From Spirochaetia bacterium (GTDB taxonomy: Bacteria > Spirochaetota > Spirochaetia > Treponematales > Breznakiellaceae), in assembly GCA_026002045.1 (NCBI GenBank), contig BOAV01000028.1, positions 1 through 26,471 of the forward strand: DNA of 26,471 nucleotides, written 5' to 3'. A model generated the notes under the pieces. The model made no database searches. It saw only the letters and a list, made by a program, of their open reading frames with translations, and was not told the origin of the DNA. The position numbers were made by a program, and so were the translations under genes. Every line of letters begins with the position of its first letter. Positions within the stretch are counted from its first letter, which is position 1. This document shows positions 17,051-24,830 of the stretch, one piece after another.

Positions 17051-18655
17051 ATGTCAAATAATTCCCCCCAAAAACGGGAAGTTCGTTTTTTTAATACCAC
17101 CGGCCCCTGTAATCCATGGGATCATTATATGCTGCCCCCGGAGGACCGCCTTGTGGGGGCACAGCTGCACCGGTATATCCGCGACAGTCTCTATTGGGTG
17201 CTGCATGCGCCAAGGCAAACCGGAAAGACCACCTTTCTCCAAAGCTGGATGCGGGAAATCAATGCCGGGGATGAGGCAGTAGCCTGTTATGTGACGCTTG
17301 AACGATGTCAGGGGGTGCCTGAACAGGAACGGGCAATGCCTGCCATTTGTGATGCGGTCACCGATGCGGCTCAAAAAAACAATTTACCCATTCCTGCCAT
17401 GGAAACGAAAAATCCCCAATCTCAACTTAATGATATATTGAGTAATTGGGCGGTTCTTGTCGCTCCCAATCCATTGATTGTACTTTTTGATGAAGTTGAT
17501 GTCTTAACCGGGGAAGCGCTCATCAGTTTTCTGCGGCAATTGCGGGGCGGATTCGCCAATCGTGGTATAGGCTCATTCCCCGTATCCATCGCATTGGTAG
17601 GCATGAGGGATTTGAAAGACTACATTACCCAGGCAAAAGACCCAGGATTTTTTCACGTGAAAAAATCCTATGCCCCGAATCCCGGTTCGCCCTTCAACAT
17701 AAAAGAAGATTCTGCGGTACTCTCCAATTTTCACAAGGATGATATTGTCAAATTGTTTGCCCAGCGGACAGAGGAAACCGGGCAGCACATAACCGGAGAA
17801 GCCCTTGAATATGTGTATGACCAGTCCCGGGGACAGCCCTGGATTGTCAATTCACTGTTTAAGCGGGCCGTCATGCGGGTGCTGGACGAAGACAGCCGGG
17901 AAACCGTAACCATCGAACATGTCTGCAGGGCGCGGGAGCAGATGATCCTCGCGCGGGAAACTCATCTTGATTCACTTGCGGTCCGCATGGAGGATCCAAA
18001 AATCAGAAGGGTAATGGAAACCCTTATAAGCGGAGAAGCCGATCCTGCACTTACCGAAGGCGAGGGATTTCGTATTTGTCTTGATTTAGGACTGGTAACA
18101 ATTGAGAAAGGGACGCCCATCGTAGCAAATCCGATTTACCGAGAGGTACTTGCCCGTCATATAACCTATGGTACCCAATTGGCGATCCCCGCCCCCGAAT
18201 GGCAATGGGAAAAAGCCGACGGCAGCCTTGATATGGATGCTCTGCTGCGGGAATTTCAGCGTTTCTGGCGGAAGCACTCCGAAGTATGGGAACAAAAATC
18301 TGATTATACCGAAGCATTCCCCCATCTTTTATTGATGGCATTTTTACAGCGGGTCTTAAACGGCGGCGGACGCATTGAACGGGAATACGCTGCGGGCCGG
18401 GGCCGCATGGATTTAGGGGTGGAATACAACAAGCGCTGGTATATCATAGAAATCAAGCTGGTACATTCCTATGACACGCCGGAGGAAATAAAAGAAGATG
18501 GCCTACGGCAAACCGCAATGTACCGCGATAAAACAGACGGCGCCGCTCCGGCATATTTGCTGATCTTTGACCGGCGGCCTGCGGCAAAACAGAAAAGCTG
18601 GGATGAACGCCTGACATGGACCAATGAAGGCGCCATAACCGTGGTTGGCTGCTGA
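17051..18655 (+). CDS. AAA-type ATPase with PD-(D/E)XK nuclease domain, copy 2
   Basis: 534 residues, a close paralogue of the gene at 12805. In the first 62 aligned residues from RFFNTTG, 55 are identical; in a 72-residue C-terminal block, 66 are. Walker A is at 52-61, Walker B IVLFDEVD at 143-150, and the nuclease residues are Asp454, Glu467, Lys469, Gln487 and Tyr491. Synonymous positions differ widely and copy 2 is more GC-rich, so the pair is not a very recent duplication but is under selection for sequence. Relative to copy 1 it has eight extra codons in a loop (residues 199-206), exactly a perfect palindrome. GGAAG at 17040-17044 is the ribosome site. Function unknown. Confidence 0.8.
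   Translation: MSNNSPQKREVRFFNTTGPCNPWDHYMLPPEDRLVGAQLHRYIRDSLYWVLHAPRQTGKTTFLQSWMREINAGDEAVACYVTLERCQGVPEQERAMPAICDAVTDAAQKNNLPIPAMETKNPQSQLNDILSNWAVLVAPNPLIVLFDEVDVLTGEALISFLRQLRGGFANRGIGSFPVSIALVGMRDLKDYITQAKDPGFFHVKKSYAPNPGSPFNIKEDSAVLSNFHKDDIVKLFAQRTEETGQHITGEALEYVYDQSRGQPWIVNSLFKRAVMRVLDEDSRETVTIEHVCRAREQMILARETHLDSLAVRMEDPKIRRVMETLISGEADPALTEGEGFRICLDLGLVTIEKGTPIVANPIYREVLARHITYGTQLAIPAPEWQWEKADGSLDMDALLREFQRFWRKHSEVWEQKSDYTEAFPHLLLMAFLQRVLNGGGRIEREYAAGRGRMDLGVEYNKRWYIIEIKLVHSYDTPEEIKEDGLRQTAMYRDKTDGAAPAYLLIFDRRPAAKQKSWDERLTWTNEGAITVVGC
17645..17668. repeat. Perfect 24-bp palindrome inside AAA/nuclease copy 2
   Basis: The half-site GGATTTTTTCAC (17645-17656) is followed directly by its exact complement (17657-17668), with CACGTG at the centre. 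It begins on a codon boundary and spans exactly eight codons (GFFHVKKS), matching the length excess over copy 1 in this loop (45 versus 21 bases between the shared flanks). Confidence 0.85.
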
Positions 18656-18662
18656 GGACAGT

Positions 18663-19739
18663 ATGACTAAAATCCTCATAAACGGTGATTTTCTCTGCCG
18701 CAGGCTTACCGGCATTGAACGGTATGCCCATGAAATTACATTAGGGCTTGATAAAATTTCATCCCCCGGTGAAATTGCGGTTATTATACCCCGGAACACG
18801 CAGAATCTTCCCGTATATAAAAATCTTAAAGTAATCCGCTATAAAAAAAATATAAAATCCCACCTTTGGTGGCAGATGATAACCCTCCAGTGGTTTCTGA
18901 TTACCCACCGGGAATATACGGTTCTGGAATTCGGCAATACCTGTCTCCCCTTCTCTCCCGGCATTGTTTTCCTCCATGATATTTACTGCGAATTTTACCC
19001 CGAAGATTTTACCGGCCTTCGTGATAAAATAATTCGTCTTTATAACCGCTGGCAATACCGTCTTATTGCGAAAAGGGCAAAAAAAATCATCACCGTTTCT
19101 TATTTTTCACGAAACCAAACGGCGGAAAATTTTCATATTGATCCAGAATCGGTTACGGTTGTCTACAGTTCCTGGGAACATTTCCGCCTGATCCGATCCG
19201 ATTATTCGGTCTTTAAGAAATTCCCGATGCTGAAGGAAAGGGATTACTATTTTTCCCTGGGGAGCATTTCAAAACGAAAAAACATCAAATGGATAATCGA
19301 GTATGCCAAAGGGCATCCTGAAACCATATTCGCCCTTTCGGGGACAATCATGCCGACCGTCAAGGCGTACGAGCTTGATGACGCAAGCTCCCTGGGTAAT
19401 ATTATTTTATTGGGCTATCTTGAGGATGCGAAAATAAAGGCCCTTATGGAAAAATGCAGGGCCTTTCTGCTCCCCTCATACTATGAGGGTTTCGGCTTAA
19501 CGCCCCTTGAAGCGTTATCTACGGGGGCTCCAATCATAGTTTCAAATGCAGCAAGCCTTCCTGAAATCTACGGAAATACGGCGCATTATATTGACCCATA
19601 TAATACGAATATCGATCTTGAGAAATTATTGCAGGAACCGGTGGAAAATCCGGGGAAAATATTGGATAAATATTCTTATGAAAAATCTGCAATGCAATTA
19701 TACAATATCATTGCAGGTTTTGAAGGAAATAATGGCTGA
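18663..19739 (+). CDS. Glycosyltransferase family 4 protein (first of two)
   Basis: 358 residues of the GT-B fold. N-terminal GIERYAHEI is the glycine-rich acceptor loop typical of mannosyltransferase B-like GT4 enzymes; 'KIITVSYFSRNQTAENF' marks the end of the first domain. The donor site EGFGLTPLEALSTGAPIIVS shows the E-x7-E motif. The start is ATG 18663 with GAGGA at 18654-18658, overlapping the previous stop; an upstream frame start at 18645 lies inside the previous gene. It overlaps the fusion gene by 8 bases. The donor may be GDP-mannose or GDP-heptose, but this is a guess. Confidence 0.87.
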   Translation: MTKILINGDFLCRRLTGIERYAHEITLGLDKISSPGEIAVIIPRNTQNLPVYKNLKVIRYKKNIKSHLWWQMITLQWFLITHREYTVLEFGNTCLPFSPGIVFLHDIYCEFYPEDFTGLRDKIIRLYNRWQYRLIAKRAKKIITVSYFSRNQTAENFHIDPESVTVVYSSWEHFRLIRSDYSVFKKFPMLKERDYYFSLGSISKRKNIKWIIEYAKGHPETIFALSGTIMPTVKAYELDDASSLGNIILLGYLEDAKIKALMEKCRAFLLPSYYEGFGLTPLEALSTGAPIIVSNAASLPEIYGNTAHYIDPYNTNIDLEKLLQEPVENPGKILDKYSYEKSAMQLYNIIAGFEGNNG

Positions 19740-22425
19740 CTTTTTGTATAATATTATTATTTTCCCCATTGTACAGATCATAGAACTGGTTTATGTATTG
19801 ATATTCCGGATATTTCATTACCAGAGTATATCAATAATCGGCGTTAGTGTTGCAGTTACCCTGTTATGCCTCCCCCTGTATATAATGGCGGAACATTGGC
19901 AGGAAACGGAACGGGGAATAATCAAAAAGTTAAAACCAAAAATAAATAAAATAAGAGCTGTTTTTAAAGGTGATGAGCAATACATGATCCTTTCGGCTTA
20001 TTACCGTCAGAATCATTATCATCCCATTTATGCCCTCAGAAGCTCCTTTGGCATTTTAATACAAATACCGTTTTTTATCGCGGCCTATACGTTTTTGTCC
20101 CATCTTGATGCCATCAAAGGGGTGGGTTTTCTTTTTATAAAAGATCTTGGCGAACCGGACGCTATAGCAAAAACCGGAAATCTGGTAATCAATATACTGC
20201 CGGTTTTAATGACCCTTATCAATATTGTTTCCGGTTTTATTTACACCAGAGGGCTTTCACTAAAAGATAAATTGCAGGTCTATCTGACTGCGGCTGTGTT
20301 TCTTATTTTATTGTATAATTCCCCCTCAGGGCTTGTTCTCTACTGGACAATGAACAACGTATTTTCCCTGATTAAAAACATATTTTATAAATTAAAAAAC
20401 CCGATAAAAATATTATATATTGTTTTCGATGTTTTTATACTTGTTTTTGTTTTTTATCTCCTGTTCATAAATCCGGGGTTGCTCATAAAACGGATCATAC
20501 TGTCATTAATATCCTTGATCTTTCTTTTTATGCCCCTGTTTGTTAAATTTATATTTTTTATATATCATAAATATTTTAAAAATTTCAACAATAATGACAG
20601 GAACCGCAACATACTGTTTTTCTCAAGCTGTATTATCATCACCATCCTGGCCGGAATTTATATTCCCGGCACAGTCATGGCTTCATCGCCTGAAGAATTC
20701 AGTTTTATTGATTCTTTTCAATCTCCCTTCGTCTTTATCTATTATGCGGTAACGCGGAGCATGGGCCTGTTTCTTTTCTGGCCCCTCTGCATTTATTTCT
20801 TCTTTGGCAAGACTGCCAAATCGCTGCTTACAGTTATATTTACCTTTCTCGGCTTGGCCGCCGTTATTCACGTCTTCTTTTTTCAGGGGAATTATGGGTT
20901 TATATCAAATACCTTTAATTTCAGCACCACAGCGGTTCTTGTCAGTTCAAAGATATCCATCATTACCAATATTCTGTCGCTTTTTCTGGTTTTCTTTTTG
21001 TTATTTTTCATTTTTACAAAAACAAAATTACGTATCGTAAATGTTTTTGGAATTATTATAGCCGTTTCAATATCCGTATTATCAATAAACAGCCTTATCA
21101 AAATCGGGACTGAATATCACAAATATACGGAGTTACGGGGAGCGGATTTTTCATCTTATCATAAAGTCGAATCTGTTTTTTCATTGTCAAAAACCAAACC
21201 AAATATTATCGTAATCATGTCTGACTGCGCCATAAATGGTTTTGTCAAACCTGTTTTCAACGAACATCCCCGCCTAAAGGATATTTTTACCGGGTTTACC
21301 CTTTACACAAACACCCTCTCCTTTGCGGGTCATACCATTATGGGGGTTCCGCCGATTTGGGGCGGCTATGAATATACCCCTCTGGAAATGAACAAAAGGG
21401 ATTCCGTCCCCCTTGTTGACAAACATAATGAAGCGCTGATGATTTTACCGGAACTGTTTCAAAACGCAGGGTTTCAGATCACCATTACCGATCCCTCATT
21501 TGCGAATTACAGCAATGTTCCTGATACCAGAATCTTTGATAAATATGAAAATATCAAAGCCTTTAATATAAACGGCCGCTATACAAATAATTGGTATATG
21601 GAACATAATCAGAATAACAAACAGGTTACCGGTAATACCATTATAAAAAACGTCCTTTGGTTTTCCTTTCTCAAGATATCGCCTGTTTTTCTCCGCAGTA
21701 TTATATACTATGACGGTACCTATTTGAGTACCGCATTTTTTTCTCTGGACATAACAAAATTTATAAATTCCTATGCCGTGCTGGGGTATTTACCCCAATT
21801 AACCGCCTATGATGCGGAGGCGCCTTCCGCACTTCTCATAACCAATGAGACAACCCATGAATTAGTTTATTTGCAATACCCGGACTATACCCCATCAGAT
21901 GAAATTACCACCATAGGTACGGGTGAGTTTAAGGATAATAACAGGTTTCATGTCAATACTGCATTTTATTTGAAGCTGGGTGATTTTCTGGAAGAATTAA
22001 AGAAGAACGGCGTTTATGATAACACACGGATTATCATTGTTTCAGATCACGGCGCAAATATTGATGCCGGACTTACGGATACGGATATTTCCATACCCGA
22101 TGAAAGAAGGGAGTTCTACAATCCCGTATTATTGGTAAAAGATTTTAACGCTCAGGGGGAGCTGAAATTCAGTACCGCATTTATGACCAATGCCGATGTA
22201 CCGCTTATAGCAACCAAAAATATCATTGATAACCCGGTTAATCCCTTTACCGGCAAAGCTTTGACAGACGCCCCAAAAAGCAATGGGGTTTTCATAACCA
22301 CAAACCATCTCCCAAATCAGGTAAATCACGGAAAATACACCTTTAAAATAACCAAGGATCAGTGGGTTTTTGTGCATGATGATATACTGGAAAAAGACAA
22401 TTGGACTAAAAGGGAGCCGTGGTAA
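19732..22425 (+). CDS. Fusion of YidC/Oxa1-like domain and LtaS/EptA-like sulfatase-fold transferase
   Basis: 897 residues. Residues 20-220 match the YidC/Oxa1 insertase core: a first helix, then KPKINKIRAVFKGDEQYM, the hallmark RSSFGILIQIPFFIAAYTFL (103-122) and SPSGLVLYWTMNNVFSLIKN (197-216). The conserved groove Arg that precedes 'xxxxPL' in YidC is replaced by Thr43 (AVTLLCLPL). Residues 225-455 add more membrane helices. From 488 an alkaline-phosphatase/sulfatase-type domain follows: IVIMSDC (Asp498), FAGHTIMGVPPI with probable nucleophile Thr535, IIVSDHG (Asp772, His773) and 'FMTNADVPLIAT'. This fits a membrane-bound transferase of glycerol-phosphate or phosphoethanolamine. The start has AAGGA at 19723. 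It overlaps the next gene by 7 bases. Specificity is inferred. Confidence 0.85.
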   Translation: MADFLYNIIIFPIVQIIELVYVLIFRIFHYQSISIIGVSVAVTLLCLPLYIMAEHWQETERGIIKKLKPKINKIRAVFKGDEQYMILSAYYRQNHYHPIYALRSSFGILIQIPFFIAAYTFLSHLDAIKGVGFLFIKDLGEPDAIAKTGNLVINILPVLMTLINIVSGFIYTRGLSLKDKLQVYLTAAVFLILLYNSPSGLVLYWTMNNVFSLIKNIFYKLKNPIKILYIVFDVFILVFVFYLLFINPGLLIKRIILSLISLIFLFMPLFVKFIFFIYHKYFKNFNNNDRNRNILFFSSCIIITILAGIYIPGTVMASSPEEFSFIDSFQSPFVFIYYAVTRSMGLFLFWPLCIYFFFGKTAKSLLTVIFTFLGLAAVIHVFFFQGNYGFISNTFNFSTTAVLVSSKISIITNILSLFLVFFLLFFIFTKTKLRIVNVFGIIIAVSISVLSINSLIKIGTEYHKYTELRGADFSSYHKVESVFSLSKTKPNIIVIMSDCAINGFVKPVFNEHPRLKDIFTGFTLYTNTLSFAGHTIMGVPPIWGGYEYTPLEMNKRDSVPLVDKHNEALMILPELFQNAGFQITITDPSFANYSNVPDTRIFDKYENIKAFNINGRYTNNWYMEHNQNNKQVTGNTIIKNVLWFSFLKISPVFLRSIIYYDGTYLSTAFFSLDITKFINSYAVLGYLPQLTAYDAEAPSALLITNETTHELVYLQYPDYTPSDEITTIGTGEFKDNNRFHVNTAFYLKLGDFLEELKKNGVYDNTRIIIVSDHGANIDAGLTDTDISIPDERREFYNPVLLVKDFNAQGELKFSTAFMTNADVPLIATKNIIDNPVNPFTGKALTDAPKSNGVFITTNHLPNQVNHGKYTFKITKDQWVFVHDDILEKDNWTKREPW

Positions 22426-23648
22426 ATTTACATTTTAATCTTCTTTATATTGATCCCGGCACCGGAAGCATGCTCTTTTCGATCCTTATCGGAGCCGCCG
22501 CTGCCCTTTATTTTCTGGCAAGGGCGCTTATAATCAAACTGAAAGTATTTGTTTCAGGAGGAAGCGGCGCATCTTCCGCGGTTATTTCTCATCCCTATAT
22601 CATATATTCAGAGGGAAAACAGTATTGGAATGTATTCAGCCCGATACTGGATGAATTTGAAAAAAATGAAACCGGACTTTTGTATCTTACTTCGTCGGAA
22701 GATGATCCTGTTTTTAAATCAGCTTATCGATTCATTAAATCGGAATATATCGGCGAGGGAAACAGGGCTTTTGCAAGGCTGAATATGCTTACCGCCGATA
22801 TAGTGCTTATGACAACCCCCGGACTCAACATATATCAGTTAAAACGCTCAAAAATGGTAAAACACTATTCCCATATCCTTCATGCTCCCAGTGATGCCGT
22901 CATGTACCGCATGTTCGGTATTGACTATTTTGATTCAATCCTGTTAACAGGGGATTATCAGGCAAATGACATAAGGCGGCTGGAAGAAACAAGGGGTTTA
23001 CCGGAAAAGCAGCTTGTAACAGTCGGCTGTACCTATCTTGATGTTTACCGGGAAAAAATGAAAAAAATCCCCAAAGAAGAAAATCATCCTTTTACCATTT
23101 TGGTTTCCCCTTCCTGGGGCGCCTCTTCAATTCTGTCCCGCCATGGAGAAAAACTGCTCGATCCCCTGGTCAGGACCGGCTGGCGGATTATCGTACGGCC
23201 CCATCCGCAGTCAAAGAAAGCAGAACCCCTGGTACTGGAATCCCTTGCAAAAAAATATGCGGGAGCCAATAATTTGCTATGGGATTATGAACAGGATAAT
23301 ATCCATTCCCTTCTTAAAGCGGATATTATGATTTCGGACTTTTCAGGCATTATATTTGATTATACCTTCCTCTGCGATAAACCAATCATTTATGTAAAAC
23401 AGGGATTTGATCTTCGCCCTTATGACGCCGATGACCTTGAAGGCGAATTATGGCAATTCAGTATTCTTAAAGATATCGGCACCGAACTAAACGAAGAATA
23501 TTTTAACAGGATTGATGAAGTGATAAAACAGGCCTCCGACAATACCAAAATGAGTGAAGCCCGGAAAAAAGCCCGGGAGACCGCATGGCAGCATCGCGGT
23601 GAAGCAGGCAGGCTGGTTTATAAATTTATGACTGAGATTAAAGGATAA
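22419..23648 (+). CDS. CDP-glycerol glycerophosphotransferase-like protein
   Basis: 409 residues. The N-terminus LLYIDPGTGSMLFSILIGAA has a membrane helix (residues 15-38). The rest is a GT-B-like domain of the TagF/TagB family: LLYLTSSEDDPVF, HYSHILHAPSDAVMYRMFG (149-167, in place of the usual WHG motif), IIVRPHPQS (257-265) and ADIMISDFSGIIFDY (301-315). Family enzymes move glycerol phosphate from CDP-glycerol onto teichoic acid or capsule acceptors. The GTG start overlaps the fusion gene by 7 bases with AGGGAG just before it, so the pair is coupled and probably acts together. No CDP-glycerol synthesis gene (tagD) is in the window. Confidence 0.75.
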   Translation: MVNLHFNLLYIDPGTGSMLFSILIGAAAALYFLARALIIKLKVFVSGGSGASSAVISHPYIIYSEGKQYWNVFSPILDEFEKNETGLLYLTSSEDDPVFKSAYRFIKSEYIGEGNRAFARLNMLTADIVLMTTPGLNIYQLKRSKMVKHYSHILHAPSDAVMYRMFGIDYFDSILLTGDYQANDIRRLEETRGLPEKQLVTVGCTYLDVYREKMKKIPKEENHPFTILVSPSWGASSILSRHGEKLLDPLVRTGWRIIVRPHPQSKKAEPLVLESLAKKYAGANNLLWDYEQDNIHSLLKADIMISDFSGIIFDYTFLCDKPIIYVKQGFDLRPYDADDLEGELWQFSILKDIGTELNEEYFNRIDEVIKQASDNTKMSEARKKARETAWQHRGEAGRLVYKFMTEIKG

Positions 23649-23655
23649 ATTAGAG

Positions 23656-23683
23656 TTGTTCAATAACTGAAGTTATTGAACAA
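23656..23683. repeat. TTGTTCA palindrome splitting the glycan locus
   Basis: Perfect 13-bp arms TTGTTCAATAACT (23656-23668) and their complement (23671-23683) around GA. It starts 7 bases after the stop of the upstream gene. The core matches the palindrome at 5683-5707. A weak terminator, operator or dispersed repeat are all possible. Confidence 0.7.
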
Positions 23684-23696
23684 TTTCCGCTAAAAC

Positions 23697-23733
23697 GACT
23701 TGTGAGGGAACCAACCGGGTTCTCGAACAAGTC
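23697..23733. other. Imperfect hairpin before the second GT4 gene
   Basis: Outer arms GACTTGT (23697-23703) and ACAAGTC (23727-23733) enclose an inner stem GAACC/GGTTC (23708-23712, 23718-23722). It lies in the 101-base gap before the next gene, right after the palindrome. A leader structure or terminator is possible; no T tract is seen. Confidence 0.4.
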
Positions 23734-23749
23734 CATTGTCAATTTAATC

Positions 23750-24814
23750 ATGACCATAACCATAGACTGCCGTTTAATTGATTCAAGCGGGATAGGCGTA
23801 TACCTTCGCGGCTGCCTCCCGTGCCTCCTTGATTCGCCGCATCAGTTTAATTTAATTGGGGACATTAATAGTCTGAATACATTCGCCCGGAACCGCCGGC
23901 ACGTAAAAACTTTTTCCTGCGCTATAAAAACTTTTTCCCTCAAGGAACTTTTTTTCTTTCCGCCAAATCTTGCAAAAACAATCAACAAGGGCGATTTATA
24001 TTATTCTCCTTACTTTAATATTCCCGCCGGGATTACCGTCCCTGTCTATACCACCATTCATGACGTTGTTTTTCCCGATATGCCTGAGCTCACCTCAAAA
24101 ATCGGACTCATGATCAGGATGTGGTTTTACCGCCGGGCCTTTAGGCGTTCAAAAAAAATATTCACCGTTTCTGAATTCTCAAAGTCCAGGATTGAATACT
24201 ATTCCCAGAGGAGGATGCCGGTCATAGTTACCCATAGCGCCATACAGCCCTATTTATTAAACCGGGCTGCGGCTCCCGCCAAAACAGATACCATTCTTTT
24301 TATCGGGAACATCAAAAAGCACAAGGGGCTCCAGTGCCTGCTTGAGGCATTCTTCAAGGCAAGGGAAGCGGGACTCACATCACGATTAATAATTGTGGGA
24401 AGTAAAGACAATTTCAGATCCGGGGATACGGAAACGCTGGGGCAGCTTGAAAAGGCTGATAGTTCCGTTGTTGAGTTTACGGGGTTTATCTCCGATGAAA
24501 AACTAAGGGAGCTGATCGGTGAATCCGCCCTCCTGGTTCAGCCTTCCCTCTATGAGGGGTTCTGCCATCCGCCCCTGGAAGCTATGGTGTGCGGTACAAA
24601 GGCGCTTGTTTCCGATATTCCCGTACTCCGGGAAATATACGAAGGCTATCCGGTCACCTTCTTCCATTCCGGTGACAGTGAAGATCTAAAGGAAAAACTT
24701 CTTTCTTTATTGTATAATAAAGAACCGCAGCGGATTGTCTTGCCCGATTATTTACGGAAAAAATACACATTTGAGAAAACTGCCGCAGTTATTCTTAAGG
24801 AATTAACTCCATAA
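23750..24814 (+). CDS. Glycosyltransferase family 4 protein (second of two)
   Basis: 354 residues, GT-B fold. The start MTITIDCRLIDSSGIGVYLRG carries the acceptor-side Gly loop. IFTVSEFSKSRIEYY ends the first domain, TILFIGNIKKHKGLQCLLEAF begins the donor domain, and PSLYEGFCHPPLEAMVCG carries the E-x7-E donor site. ATG 23750 is preferred over the in-frame GTG at 23702, whose codons lie inside the hairpin. No Shine-Dalgarno is evident before 23750. Motifs resemble those of the GT4 at 18663 but overall they differ. It is the first gene after the palindrome and precedes the heptose genes by 16 bases. Confidence 0.85.
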   Translation: MTITIDCRLIDSSGIGVYLRGCLPCLLDSPHQFNLIGDINSLNTFARNRRHVKTFSCAIKTFSLKELFFFPPNLAKTINKGDLYYSPYFNIPAGITVPVYTTIHDVVFPDMPELTSKIGLMIRMWFYRRAFRRSKKIFTVSEFSKSRIEYYSQRRMPVIVTHSAIQPYLLNRAAAPAKTDTILFIGNIKKHKGLQCLLEAFFKAREAGLTSRLIIVGSKDNFRSGDTETLGQLEKADSSVVEFTGFISDEKLRELIGESALLVQPSLYEGFCHPPLEAMVCGTKALVSDIPVLREIYEGYPVTFFHSGDSEDLKEKLLSLLYNKEPQRIVLPDYLRKKYTFEKTAAVILKELTP

Positions 24815-24830
24815 GAGGAGGCACAGGACT

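Noticed and set aside
12805..18655. AAA/nuclease twins as insertion sequences or transposases
   Set aside because: No terminal inverted repeats, target duplications or DDE motif seen; the domain make-up is AAA plus PD-(D/E)XK and the genes are translation-coupled to neighbours.
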